A stretch of DNA of 64,000 nucleotides, from the NCBI RefSeq assembly GCF_958979055.1, contig NC_084891.1:2050501-2114500 (forward strand). Reading direction: 5' to 3'. The DNA comes from Alnus glutinosa. Taxonomy: Eukaryota; Streptophyta; Magnoliopsida; Fagales; Betulaceae. The notes below the pieces were generated by a model, which did not search any database, was not told the DNA's origin, and saw only the letters and a list, made by a program, of their open reading frames with translations. The translations under genes and the position numbers were made by a program. This document shows, in pieces, positions 35,050 to 47,683 of this stretch; position 1 is the first letter of the stretch, and each line of letters begins with the position of its first letter.

Positions 35050-35830
35050 TCTTTTTTATTTTTTTCTTTTTTAAAGTACAATAGTGGGAAAGACAAAATT
35101 AAGGAACCAAAAAAGAAGAAGAAATTTCATTTCCACAACAGGGAGGAAAGGAACTAAAGGAAAAAGTAAAAGTGGGAATGCAGCTAGATGAGAATCTAGT
35201 TGCAGCCTAATTTGCCACATAGTGGACACAAAAGTTTGAACTTCGGTTGACATGACTAGTTGACCCGCTAATAGTATGAGGAATGGTAGATAGAATACTG
35301 GAGATAGTAGACGAAATTCTCCAATCTTGCGTAATCAGGATGATTAAGTGCCAAGGTCACAATCAGGGAATCACCTTCTAAAATAACATAAGACAGTTTC
35401 AAAGATAGAGCCATACAAGCTGCCAATAAAGCTACAGTAGTCTCACCGAAAATTGCTGAACACGGCAGACTAATAATAGTAGAGCACTAAATAATAGAAC
35501 CTGTAGAATCACGACAAACTACATCTTGAGCTGAAAAAGATGGACAGATAGCTGTATCATAATTTATCTTGTAAAAAGGCAGAATAGGAACTTTCCAAAC
35601 ATCTTGATGGGGACCAAGCTTATTGGAGTTGGCATTGACTCTGACTTTGGCCTCTTAAACATGAGGACTAGAAATATTGGAGCTGATTTCAGCAGAGTGA
35701 TCAGGGACTGAGGCTTGGAGCTGGGCTCAATTGGGAGAATTTTTCTTCTAAAAATAGGATCATTAGGAGACACAGAAAGGGTTGGCTCTGAGGAATTGAG
35801 ATAAGATTTTTGGCCGAGTTGTTGTGGTGG
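35050..35830 (-). mobile_element. LINE fragment: RNase H-like domain and tail
   Basis: The minus strand reads WKVPILPFYKINYDTAI, FSAQDVVCRDSTGSII, SLPCSAIFGETTVALLAAC, VILEGDSLIVTLALNHPD and HVNRSSNFCVHYVAN in order, with scattered stops: the RNase H-like (RVT_3) C-terminus of a plant LINE. It ends in an A-rich tail near 35050-35078. Old and inactive. Confidence 0.78.
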
Positions 35831-36605
35831 TATTTGGTGGCAGTTAGTTTTAGTGCAGGGATGATCCTATTTCCAGAAGAATTCACAAAAATGTTTCTTA
35901 TATTCCTATTTCCGATTTGTGTGAAATTGGAAGAGTTGACAAAAATGTTCCTGTTTCTGATTTGTTAAGTTGAGGTTCTCATTTCTGATGTGTTATTGTT
36001 TCCTAGTTGCCCTGTGTCTTATTTTAACTCTTTTTTTTTTTTTTTTTCTTTTCTTTCTTTATTATTTTATTATTTTATGCAGGGTGACTGTTGCTTCATT
36101 TTGTTACTTACAATTCTTTCCACCCCCATATGATGTAGATGGTAATATCTCTTTTACTTAACCAACGGTTATGTGCAATATGCTCTGATATCTCTTTGTA
36201 AAATTTTCCTGTCAACATCTGTGCAATGATCTAGCTTTCTGGTGACCAGCATCTAACACTTTCTTCAACAGAAATGGCTGGAGCATGTAGCAAAAGCTTG
36301 TTTGTTCTGCCAAGTCCAGTGTGTTGTCTGTTTGTGTTGACTGACTGGATCAGAAAGTTGTGGATAGCAGAATTCTTGACTGTTGAGCTTTAAAATGTCA
36401 ATGTTTTTGTTGCTAATAGATTATTTCTTATAAAATGATATTCACTCCAAAGTGGCCCAAACAGACCAACGAAATCTGTAACTGAGAAATAATTGCTACT
36501 CAATTGCATTGGACAATTGGAAGTCTCCTTTCTTTGTTTTCCACTTTTCTCTTTTTTGTTTGGTTGTCTAGCATATGGACGGGAAACTAGAATCCATTTT
36601 TTATA
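35831..36605. other. Intergenic, nothing recognised
   Basis: T-rich run at 36031-36047. No gene or repeat could be assigned. Confidence 0.45.
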
Positions 36606-36606
36606 T

Positions 36607-36777
36607 GAGTAATGCTACACACACTCTCATTTTTTCACACTCATTTTCACACCTTAAGGGTGTCTTTTTAAACCATCATTAAATTTGGAACGGGTCTTTA
36701 TTAGATTTTAATTCAATGATAGTTTTAAAAGTCACTTAAGGGTGTGTGAAAATGGTTGTGAAGAAGTGAGAGTGTGT
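36607..36777. mobile_element. Small MITE
   Basis: Begins GAGTAATGCTACACACACTCTC and ends GAGAGTGTGTC, so the terminal parts are inverted copies of each other, and the halves pair further inside (TTCACACCTTAAGGGTGT / CACTTAAGGGTGTGTGAA). TTTTTATAT flanks both sides approximately (about 36598-36606 and 36778-36787), suggesting a 9-bp target duplication. Confidence 0.6.
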
Positions 36778-36787
36778 CTTTTTATAT

Positions 36788-37868
36788 TAATAGAGTAAAT
36801 CAATTGGATCTCTACCACAACCATATGGACTTTGAAGTCCTGGATTCTATGGATTGGATAGGAAAGTATTAGTCTCTTTTGTTCTCTAGCTTGTTCAACA
36901 ATCCTACTGTAAGCATCCATGGTCATTCATTACAATAAATTTTGTATTACTCCCCATATAAACAAGCTCATAAATCATTAGATTCTTGTACTAACAAAAT
37001 CTCTAAACTATGAACACCTAAATTTTGAGGCAACATGTAAATCTATATGAGATAAACTATAGAGTCAAGACTCAAACTCAATACTTAGGTTCTGATATTA
37101 TGTTAAATCATCACTTATATCAAAAGTGTAGCAATTATGAATGAACCTCATTATCTTTTCTGCACATTAAAAGGAGAGTTATTAGTAGGATGTTGGTTCC
37201 ACTGCCAAAATGTATTTAACATCCATTGAACACCTATTTTTCTTATTGTAATTTCTCTGTAAGCATTTAGAGATGGTTGATTTACCATGGCAATCACACA
37301 ATGATAAAAATAGTCTAAAGAAGAAATTTATTGAAATTTAACATTGGAAAATCCTAATCAACAATTGGTGTTCGTGTGAAGGCCTTACCATTGAATGAAC
37401 TCTGTCATCTATATTCAAGTCCACCAAAGACAATTGTTTCTTAGATGCATTTTTTATTTTAAAAAAGTGTTCGGATGTGAATATAAACGGGAAAAGTATA
37501 CGTACTTCCTTCAAACTACCATTTCATTGTTAATGTGTCATTCAAATTACTAATTATGTCAATGTCCTCCCTAAATTACCAAAAAAGTCAGCGTCCCCCA
37601 TAAACTACCGCTTTATTGTCAATGTATTCTGTAAGGTCTTATCCAAATCCTTAAAGCTTCAATTATTTGTTTCTCTCTATAAGCATCAAAAGAGGCAAGT
37701 ATGCGTCATTTTTCACACCGTAGCACTCTTCGGCCTACCCGACGATGACGACGACCAATAATCAAGTAACTCGATAATCCGTCAAAGCATAACTCAAGAC
37801 ATTCCAAAGCGACTGAAAAAAGTATTTCATAAAGCAAAATCACATTACAATAAAGAAAAAGATGGTTC
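36788..37868. other. AT-rich intergenic, nothing recognised
   Basis: Contains the dispersed repeat also seen at 31940-32050, and around 37500-37640 phrases such as 'CTACCATTTCATTGTTAATGTGTC' repeated with variation, typical of transposon ends. No gene. Confidence 0.45.
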
Positions 37869-38180
37869 ATGGACTCTCATATAAAAAAAAAAATGTGGAT
37901 AACTGGTGAATTGGCCGACATCTTGGGTTCTGAGACTTCCTCCAAGGCTTCTTCTTTGCTCCTTAAGTATCTGGGTATTTCACTGGGCCCCAGTCTTTCA
38001 ATCTGGGCAGAAAGTAAAGCAAATCATCTTACCTTTTTTCCATCAAATATCCACCAACTTACAATACAAAGAGATCTTGTGCAGCCCACTCTAGAGTTGC
38101 GCCAGCATAATTTATTAGGAGAAATCTATCTTTTTCAACTAGCAAACAGATCTCCTATTTATTTAATAAACTTTTTGTGA
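37869..38180 (+). mobile_element. LINE reverse-transcriptase fragment
   Basis: The frame contains ELADILGSETSSKASSLLLKYLGISLG, recognisable as the 'LA..LG....SLPLKYLGLPLG' segment of plant LINE reverse transcriptase, with a short internal duplication. Sequence on both sides is not clearly coding. An isolated relic. Confidence 0.5.
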
Positions 38181-40143
38181 AAGAGTTCAATCTGATAGGG
38201 AGTATCTTTTTCAATACACCTTCCATTATAAAATAATAAAATTGCTTCTCAATATTTGAGTTCAATGCATTGGAAGATTTGGTGCTTTAACTCTATATTT
38301 GTTTAACCAACATGCGCACACAGAAAGATCCTGCAACCCAATTAGGTGTCCTTTATCAAATCTTCACTCCAATATTAAAACATCCACTTGAAAGTTGTTG
38401 AAATGTATGTAACCATCGATTATTGATGTGCACTTATACTCTGTTTGTTTCGATGTAAAATATTTTTTTTCATAAATTTTTTTGATAAAATTATTTTTTA
38501 AAAAAAAATAATTTTCGACGTTTAATTCGTACGAAAAAATAACCAACGACGTAAAATAGAATCCAGCAATCGTTGCCGGAATCTGGCGACATCCTGCCAA
38601 ATTGGCCGGAATTTGACTAGTATGGTCGGATTTCGACAGACCAGATTCAGGCCAAACTGGCCGGAATCCGGTTGTACTAGCGAATTTCTACAAACGTATG
38701 TGCAAAAATGAAAAGTTTAAATCCAGAAAATGATTTATGGTTCTTAAAACCGTAAATCGTTTTCCAAAAATTAAATAAGCTTTTACGATCAAATTGAAAA
38801 TGATTTTCGTTGATTATTATTTTTGTCCCATCAAACACTGGAAAATAATGAAAACATTTTATGCTGAAACAAACAGAGCATTAATATTTATTAAACAATT
38901 AAATTTAATTGTGGTTGATGTGGCAGTGTTACATGGATTGTCACGACAATTTGTAAGTCCACGTATTACTTATCATGTCAATCACTAAACAATTAAGTGT
39001 CCGTTTGGATTTGCAATTTAAAAATAACGATTTGAAAAAATTATTTTTAAAAACACAGTTAAACATTTGACAAAATCTCGTGCCAGTTTGTAAACAAATT
39101 GTAGTAAAAGTTAGTACCTCAAGCATTTTTCCAACCAACAATACCGGTCTCCAATGTTAAAAGCCCAAGTGAAACTTAAACAAAAAGAACAGAAAAATAG
39201 AAAGAAAACAAAATTGGGAAATGTCATTGAAATTCAAAGGGTTACAACTTGTATTTAAATGATTTATAAATCATAATTAAGCCCTCCAATTAATTAGATA
39301 TAACTAAAAATACTTTACAGACCAATTTTAATTTGGCCTTTTCAATTAAGTAGACTTCTTTTAGTCACAACAATTTCACATAAGAAATTAGCATAACATT
39401 ATCATCAATTTTTTATTATTCATACTGATTTAAGTGAAATGGTTTATAACATTTTAAATTATAAAATTATTTTCTTGTAATTTTTTTAATTTTCCATTTT
39501 TTATGATAAAAGAAAAAAAAATCACGTATTTTTCAAAAACTAAAATGAATATTTATCCAAATATATGGAGTAAAAGATGGATTCTGTTGAAATTAAAAAC
39601 CCTCTTTTTGTTCTTAACTCATTAATTCTTTCATTCTTTTATACGTCGGTTTGATTTCATATACAGCAGAAGAGAAATTATTGTTTTATAACCGTAGACA
39701 CAATTTTAATCTAATTTTATTTATGTGGTAATTTATTTTTATTTATTTAATTTTTTTCAAAAAATAATGGAACCACTATAGAAAAAAATGCTATGTCATT
39801 TTCTTTAAAAATAAATAAATAAATAAACTATAAAATAAGCAAAGTTGGATAAAAATTACGTTTACAGTCTTACAACAATTATTTTTCCCGAATATATCGA
39901 TCCTGTTTTGTTTTTAATTCATTATAGAATATCAATATCTATCCTTATTACACGCATTCCTGTAATAAAAAAAACTTTATTTTATTTTTTCTTGGGCTTA
40001 TAAGCTTTGCCAGAACCTAAAGTTTAAACCTAAGCTGAAATTGTTTTTATATACGTACACGTCTTTCAAAATGTCGGTAAATCATTATTTATCTTAAAAT
40101 TTTAAATTAATAAATACTAATATATTTAATATTTTAACATTCT
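38181..40143. other. AT-rich intergenic
   Basis: No gene. Around 38560-38690 there are repeated GGCCGGAATCCGG-like phrases (a decayed repeat), and near 38998 the start of a MITE related to the one at 31456-31643. Confidence 0.45.
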
Positions 40144-40160
40144 CATTATGAGTTGGACTT

Positions 40161-40277
40161 TTTTTTTTTTTTTTTTTTATTAACATGTCCACACAAGAGG
40201 GAAGAAGGGAGATTCGAACTACTGACCTCAGTTTCATAGGGCGTGATCTTCAGTCGATTGAGCTACCTCTTGAGGAC
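40161..40277 (-). mobile_element. tRNA-derived SINE with 17-bp target duplication
   Basis: On the minus strand it starts near GGTCCTCAAGAGGTAGCTCAATCG; TAGCTCAATCG fits the pol III A box, and AGTTCGAATCT is a B-box-like sequence about 40 bases further on. The 3' end is a run of A (plus-strand T at about 40161-40178). The 17-bp flank CATTATG(A/C)GTTGGACTT is present on both sides (40144-40160 and 40278-40294) with one mismatch, proving insertion by target-primed reverse transcription. Confidence 0.85.
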
Positions 40278-40314
40278 CATTATGCGTTGGACTTAAACTT
40301 TTACTTAATAATTA

Positions 40315-40924
40315 GGATTAAATATCTTATTGGTATTTGAGTTTTAAATGTTTTTAAATTTAGTACCTGAGTTTTCATTTATATCATATGTGGTACCTGA
40401 GTTAGGAGTAAAAACATATTTGTACCTCTGTTAGATTTTTCATCCAAATTTTAACGGCTTACCACGTGTCAACTGCTGAAGTTGACACGTGGTACAATAT
40501 AAAAAAATAAAAATAAATTTTTTTTAAAAATAATCAAATAATCAAATTTTTTTTAAAAAAAAAATTAAAAAAAGAAGAAGAAGAGGGGTGGCTCCCATGG
40601 CCACCCTCATTTTAGCCAAGGGGGTGGTCCATGGCATAGCAAGGGCCAAAACCCTTTTTTTTTTATTATTTGCCAGCCACCTCCATGGTGGCTAAGGGGG
40701 TGGCTCCTCTTCCCTCTTTTTATTTTTTAATTTTTTTATATAGTGCCACATGTCAACCTCAGCGGTTGACATGTGGTGAACCGTTAAAATTTGGATAAAA
40801 AATCTAATAAAGGTATCAAATGAGTTTTTACCCTCTAACTCATATACCACCTATAATACAAATGAAAACTCAAGTACTGAATTTAAAACTCTTAAAATTC
40901 AAGTATCAATGAGGTATTTAACCC
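40315..40924. mobile_element. Mutator-like foldback element with 9-bp target duplication
   Basis: Bounded by GGATTAAATATCTTATTGG and the inverse of CAATGAGGTATTTAACCC, with the arms pairing for about 190 bp. TAATAATTA is repeated exactly on both sides (40306-40314 and 40925-40933). Each arm has its own palindrome: TACCACGTGTCAACT/AGTTGACACGTGGTA on the left and CCACATGTCAACC/GGTTGACATGTGG on the right. The centre (about 40590-40710) carries the GGTGGC/GCCACC motifs. No coding capacity. Confidence 0.9.
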
Positions 40925-41439
40925 TAATAATTAAAGTCAAAGAGGTGAAATATTTAATTAATATGAATTATGAAGACAGGTTTGAAATCAAAAATTTTAC
41001 TATCAATATTTGCTTTGGAGTAATGCTACACGTATTGGTTAAAGGTTTGGTTGAAACTGCCACATGATCATCATTGTATGATAGTTATAAGATAAAAATG
41101 TAGTTTTTAACATTGCTAAAAAAAATTAAAAGACCAATTGATACTGCTACATTAGCATAGTGAAATAAAAATAAGAGTTAAAAAAGAAAAAAAGAAAAAA
41201 AAAAGAAAAAAAAAAAAGGTGATTTCATCGAATTATTGAGGAAAAACCCTATTAGGATCACTGTTTTTCACCTTATAATATATAGATGCATTACAGGGCA
41301 GGGCCACTTCCAATCATAATCTAATAACTCCAGTTAATTCTGTAATTTTTGTTTTTAAATTGCAAGTGTGTGCTACAATAAGAATTTATGGAAACTCTGT
41401 ACAAAAACACAAAATTTCAAAACTGAAATTGAAATTATA
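40925..41439. other. AT-rich intergenic
   Basis: No gene. 'GAGTAATGCTACACGTATTGG' at 41031 resembles the left end of the MITE at 36607. A-rich run at 41188-41218. Confidence 0.4.
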
Positions 41440-42240
41440 TCAGCACATTAATATTGCGATTCATGTTTTGAGAAAGATTGAAGTTCTCCAACTTCTCCCT
41501 AGCCTTTTTGAATCCCCCTTTCCCTAAAATTCTAGAATGGATCTCCCAAACAATCACCTTTAAAACCTGTTCTTTTGTTTTTTGTTAACCTTTATACTTA
41601 AACTCATTTTTTAGCACACCACAAATTATAGACCGTAGAACTCAAGACTAGTCTGCTCAGCACATCAACCGTGGACTTCAACTTTTAACTTCTACACCCC
41701 ATACCAATCACATCCTGCCAGGAGGAAGGAGGAGAATAAATTATTGTACCGAAGCACTCTAGGCCTTCTAGATACGGGAAGAAAAACCACACTAAAAAAA
41801 AATATGATATCGACTTTTCATACCACTTCTACAGAAAAAAATAAAATAAAACATCACCCTTATACTCCCATTTGGAGAGATGATCACCCGTGGAAAGGCG
41901 ATCCCTCGTAGCGAACCACAAGACAAAAGCATTTTTGAGAATAACATATGGGAAGCAAACAAGTTGCCACCAATCAACCTCTAATTTCCTTATTCTGGGA
42001 GCATCTCAAGAATCAGAATTGACATAAAAGCATTTTCTAGAAGCCGCCCAAATAGGCTAATGGAAACTTTAATTGGAGAATAGTTAAATATAGTAGCATT
42101 GTCAATAAAAGTACACATTTGAAGCCTAATTTGTTGATTGAATTATATAGCATACTCCAACATGAAAATATCCTGATGGGGCTCATTTTGTTCGGATGGG
42201 TGGTAGAGCAATTTAAATACTTGCTCAAGCATGAGTCTTA
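41440..42240 (-). mobile_element. LINE fragment: zf-RVT and 3' part
   Basis: The minus strand reads NAFVLWFATRDRLSTG-like sequence (MLLSCGSLRGIAF in a shifted frame), then HLSKWEYKGDVLF, FFCRSGMKSRYHIFF and CGFSSRI: the Cys and His residues of the LINE zinc-binding domain, followed by SWQDVIGMGCRS and KAREKLENFNLSQ. Frameshifts and stops are frequent. The part above 42000 is probably upstream RT sequence but is too decayed to be sure. Confidence 0.6.
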
Positions 42241-45200
42241 TTGGAACCCTCCTTAATTGTCAGCTCAAATTTTAACTATAATTTGCACACGCAATTATAA
42301 GAAATCTCGATCTCTTTCATTCAGCTCCTAAAAGATAACGATGAAACGAAAAGGCGCTCGAGGGGCTCCTCCAAGAAAAAAAATGTAGAAAAAAAAAAAA
42401 AAGAAGCATTTTTAAATTTGTTAAAAAAAATATTTGAAGTCTTTTTTTTTTTTTTACTTTGACCCTTTAAAATAAATTTCAATGCAGTCTAGTCCTTTAA
42501 AATTTTATTGCTAGTTTGGTTGCGGCTAAAAAAGAGATTCTTTTGTTGCTTCTCTTGTTGTCCTGCACAATTTATTAACCTTTTTGGATCTCTTTCCATA
42601 TTTAAATCCATCTTCTTTTTATTCTATTTTTAGTACATGTTGATTAAAAATAACTAAATCCATTCTATTCTATTTCTACCAACTTTTATTAATTTAAACC
42701 ATATATTTTAATATATATATATAAAATAATTATTTAATAATAATAATATTGTTATTATTCAACCAACTTCTTTTATTTTATTATATTATACCTAATACCC
42801 TACCCTATCATCACAATATAAGGGGGTCATGCACGGAACCCTCTACCAGCTTCTCTTATTATTTGTCCAAGTTGGTCGTTTAACGGTTATGCAATCGCTA
42901 TGTCAATTACTTTATACGCCACGTCGTTGCAGCCACGTCATGTCAAGTTTGAAGAGAGGAGCACCTAACTTCCAACTTCCAACTTCCAAGTGTTGTTGGC
43001 TTACGGTCAAACATGATTCATGAAGGGAACCAGTCTCACGTCAGTGCACTTTCACTCTTCTACTACTGCCCGCTTGAGTAATCAGAATTCTCTTAAATTA
43101 TTTATCTGAATTTGAGATAATTCAAGGTGAAATATTACTTATAAGATTTACTTGATTGAATAAGTGATTGGACAGCTCAATTTTGATTTGATCAGGTGAG
43201 TCTCATAAGTAGTTTATCACAATCACATGTTTGAATTTTTTCAAATTCTGACAAATAATTTGAGATGATTCTAAATCGCACTCGGCACCTATGAGTCTAT
43301 GACAATGATAAACGGCTTGTCTTGCAACTGTTGTTGCTTCATCCTTGCGAGGGCGGAAAATTCATCGTTGTCTCGAGTAGTTTAAGATGTAAGATCTATT
43401 TAAAGTGTAAGACAAAAAAATATCATCGATTCTCTCTAAAAGAGTATAAGTCTCCTCCTTCTTTGTGACGCTCCCTTATGCTTCTTGCGGATGTTCCGCC
43501 AGAGGAGAGATGGAATTTTTTTTTACCTCTGTTCTCCTTTCCCCCAACCCCCCCACCCCTTTTTCCCTTTCTCCTTTTCTCTTGGTTTCCTCTCTTTTGT
43601 CTTGTTTGCTTGGTATTTTCTTGATCTCCCTTTCCGGTAGCACACCCTCCGCTCCTCCACCACTACCAAGCCACACTATCCCCCTACCATCTGCTCCGCG
43701 CCTCACTGCTCAATGGGAATTTACATGAATCTCAAATCGTGGAGTCATTCGGCAACTGGTTCTTGATTTTGTTTGCTATGGTGTGGCCTCTCTTTGGTGG
43801 TTCCGATCCAACCTCTTTTGTTGCTTGTCTTGTTGTGGTGTTCCTTCCGATAGTTCATAAAAGGTTAAAAGACCTTTTGAGGTTCACGCCCCTTCGAGTA
43901 GGGTTGAGAGACCTTTTGATATTGAAGTCCTGTTTGGAGTCCTTTGCTTTGCCTCTCATTGCATCCCTTTGTGATTCCTCATGTTCACTTTATGGGCCGA
44001 GTCATTTATATACTCACTCCCACTTGCTCTTGGACCACATTGTATTTAGGTTGTTCAGGGGCACGTGGTGCAACAACCTATTTTTTCTTTTATGTGTTAT
44101 CATGTTTTAAGTCGTTCATTTAAAATGAGAGTCTAGATTAAAGCTATTACACCCTCACAATATCTTAAGTATTTAATGAGATCTTTATCTATCCCATAAA
44201 GATTGTACAAAGAGAAAAACAAATAAAAGGCATTATTATATTTATCATCTTAATTAGTAACAGGACATTTGTAAATAATTAATGTCCTTAAGAGTATAAA
44301 AAATTGTAATTTACATTCTAATTTCAAACCAACTTGCAATTTTATTTTACCATTCAAGATATCAACAATCTTGTAATCCAATGATATTTGTCTTTTTCTT
44401 AAAAAAGGATTTAACATAAGTGTCAGATTTACTATAATTTATAAGATTAACAAATACAAAAGAGGCAGTTTTATAGAAAAATAATTAATTAAAAAAAGAA
44501 CTTCAATAGTCACATGCATGGCACGTGAATGTAGTTTGGACCAAAATGACATATTTACCCTTCAGTGATCACTTCTTCAAGCCTTCAATACCAAATGACA
44601 GATTGAAAATGAGGTAACAATAGAGAACATGGTCCTGTGTATGTAATGGGGTACCCAATAAAAACATGGAATAAGATCCTTTTTTTTTTTTTTTTAATAA
44701 ATAAAGTTAATTGTATTTATTTCATGATTAAAGTTTAAAATTAGCGTATCTAATAGTGTATATAAAACCAATATTAATACATTTTTTAAAACATAGAGTG
44801 TTTTGGACATCTCAAGGCTATGTAAGCATGTGGACAAATTTTATTTTTATTTTTTGAGGCACAAAAGAGGATATGAAGGGATAATTGGAGATAGATACTT
44901 TTGAAAGATGTTTGGGTATTAATTTTTATTACAATTCTTTTTATAAATATACGTAGCAGTTTACATTTTATGAAAATGAGTATCACTTATATTATCTAAT
45001 TATTACGTGACAGTTTATATTTTAGTGATTAATATGATAAGTGTCATGTCAATCGTCATGTGACTGACCACATTTTAATAATTGACGTGATAAGTACTAC
45101 ACCAACAACTGCATCAATTTACAAATAATTTGTAATAAAAGTTATAATTCTCCTCACAACTCTCTCTCTCTCTCTATATATATATATATTATTTAAGTGC

Positions 45201-46539
45201 TGGTCATTAATGGTATCCTACCTATTAGTATGCCAAATAAAAAAGTATCAAAAAGTTCGTGAAGCTTAGGAAAGAAGGTAAATACTCTTTCAAAAGAATA
45301 AGGTCATTACTCAATTCCAGCTCCCATTGGAAAACTGAAAGAAGATTCTTTGATTTTTTTTCTTCTTCTTTATTATTCTTTTTTTTTTTTTTTTTGGTTG
45401 GAATTGCACGCGGGTGATGAATGAGAGAGGGTACATACAAAGTCTACCTACCCTGCATCCTAGGCCGTGTAGGGAAAAAAATAATATTATTCTTTATACT
45501 TATTTATTGCATTCATCCATATCCATATCCCTTTCATTTTTCCTTTTTACTTTTAGCTTTTATTTTTTTCCCTTTCGGTTTTTTATTTTATTTGCAGGTG
45601 TTTTTCGACAATATCAATAATTTTGGCATCTTTACTATGCATCCGTCCATTTAATTTCGTATTGTGCCGTTCATCTCCTCTCTGACCACTACTGCTGTTT
45701 ACTAGTTCTATTTTTGTTTTGAATAAGAGTTTTATTCTTTTATAAATTTGACATCATAGATAATCTATGAGATGTAGGTTAGTCAGATGTAAGAGGTTAT
45801 CTCTCATAACCTAGATAGTTCGGTGTGAAAGGTTATCTCTCACGGCCAGTTTAAATAAAATTTTAAGATGTTTGACTATCATTGTCTTAGATCTAGTCTA
45901 CTCGAAGCAGACCTGCTCTTTAACTATTTTTGTACACGAGTTAGCGGAAGATAAAAGTCATAGATAACGCTTTATTGTAAGAATTTTGTTTGTATCTATG
46001 ACTATGTAATTTCATAGCATGTGACTATGATTTTGTAGAGTTTTATTTTTTGTGATATAAGTACTATAAGCTCGTAATCTTTGACCAATAAAATATTCAA
46101 ACGTTTCTTTTTTTTTTAAAAAAAAACGACACCAATCTATGTGAAACAAATATGAAGAGCAGTGATACTCTTAGTCAAAAAGGCTTTGTACTTGCTCAAA
46201 TCACGTGCCAGTTTGGGGAAAAACATTTACGAATTTTTGTCCTTCATAAAATAACTAACGGTGGGAATGTGGGTAATATAAGTGGAAGATAAATGGGTCG
46301 TTTTGATATAAGCTACAGTGACATTGGAAGGTTGTCGCCATGTCGGTGAAATGGAAATTGGCCGACTCCGAGGGTTATTGTAAAAGTAAAATAATAATTT
46401 AGGTGGCAAATATGCAAGCAACCCAATATATTAATAATTGGATATAAAAATTTACCAAAAAAAAAAAAAAAAAAAATTCGATATAACCAGAGAAAGATAA
46501 GAGCGAGAAAATAAATAAATGAAGACAGAGGATTGATTG
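42241..46539. other. Long AT-rich gene-poor stretch
   Basis: No gene was recognised in 4.3 kb. Open frames at 43465-43728 and 43739-44110 have no known domain and lie in pyrimidine-rich DNA that could be part of a retroposon leader. Simple repeats: ATATAT near 45175-45190, T runs at 44682-44695 and 45380-45395, and an A run at 46457-46477. Confidence 0.5.
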
Positions 46540-46854
46540 TCTACAAGAGAGAGAGAGAGAGAGAGGCTTGAAAATGCCGGCATAGTCTCCAATCAGTCAC
46601 CCTAATTCCACAAGCTTCATTAAGATCACCATAAACTCATCAAGTACTCTAGAAGAAAAGTCTTTGTTTTCCTCTTTGAGTCTCTCTCTCTCTCTCGCTC
46701 TCTATCTTCATGGCTCTGTCTATTGCTTGACCAGTTGGAAATTCATTCTCTCACCCAGCTCCTAAACTTTTCTCCTTGGACACCTTGAAACTTCTTCTGG
46801 GTCGTTTCGATTTATTCAAAAGAAGCCTCTTTGGTTGGCCCAATCGGGCTTCAT
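46540..46854 (+). other. PP2C 5'UTR exon (non-coding exon 1)
   Basis: Sequence with GA and CT tracts (46546-46565, 46682-46703), typical of plant leaders, ending in a strong donor (TTCAT then gtaagt at 46855). The next acceptor (gtttcag, 47677) leads six bases later to the PP2C start codon. The transcription start is not fixed; a TATA-like TATAAAAA lies at 46443-46450. Confidence 0.55.
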
Positions 46855-47683
46855 GTAAGTATTACCTCTTAAATCGTAAGCTCCTTTACTTTGTCATCGC
46901 TTTTAGCTAAACTTTGTTCCATTTACTCACTTTATCTCCAAAATTAGTGATTTGTTGTTACCTTTGAGCGATCTAAATTATAAATTAGCAGCTGCGCCTT
47001 AAATGTGTTCTTTGTCAATCTTGATTATAGTATGCTTTTCTTTGATTTTTTTTTCTTCCCCTTGTTTAATTATTGGATTCTGTATTGATATTTTAGATTC
47101 TCTGAAACTCTGATTCAAAGTTGATTTTTTTGAATGTCAATTAGTTTTTTCAAATGACGAGTGATTCATGTTTCGGGCATTTAGATCGGTGCTAAATTGG
47201 GTATAATAATGTGGGTGTTGTCTCATGGTATTGATCTTATGGTTTGAAGGATGACTTAATTCTTAGTTTGCTTGCTGAGGAAATGGAGGAAAAATAAGAA
47301 CTAAGAAAGTAGTTGAATCTTACTGTTTTCAAAAAGTGCAAGTGGCGTTTAGGCTCGGTATAGTGGAGATTCTTTCTATATTCAGTCGATTCAGTCCCAA
47401 ATAAATATAAAACAGATTCAGAATTATTACTTTTTTGTTTTTATTTCTTCACCTGCATTTTCCCAGAACCAAACATAACATTAAAATTTGAGCTCGTTTT
47501 GTAGTTAGAGAAATTAATGTTGAGGATCTGTGGTGTTGAATTATGATATTACATTTTGTATATTTTGCGGGTTGGAATTGTGGGTTTTATTGGATGTTAT
47601 TAATCCAAGTTTTATTTAATACTTAAACAAATACAAGCAGAAGTAAAGGTTTTTAATTGGGTTTTGTATGGTTTCAGATAGCG

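Noticed and set aside
40195..40270. tRNA gene on the minus strand
   Set aside because: A and B box-like sequences are present but no cloverleaf could be drawn, and an A tail and target duplication show it is a SINE.
43465..44110. Two adjacent plus-strand frames (87 and 123 aa)
   Set aside because: Low-complexity, pyrimidine-rich, no known motif; possibly part of a retroposon leader but without boundaries.
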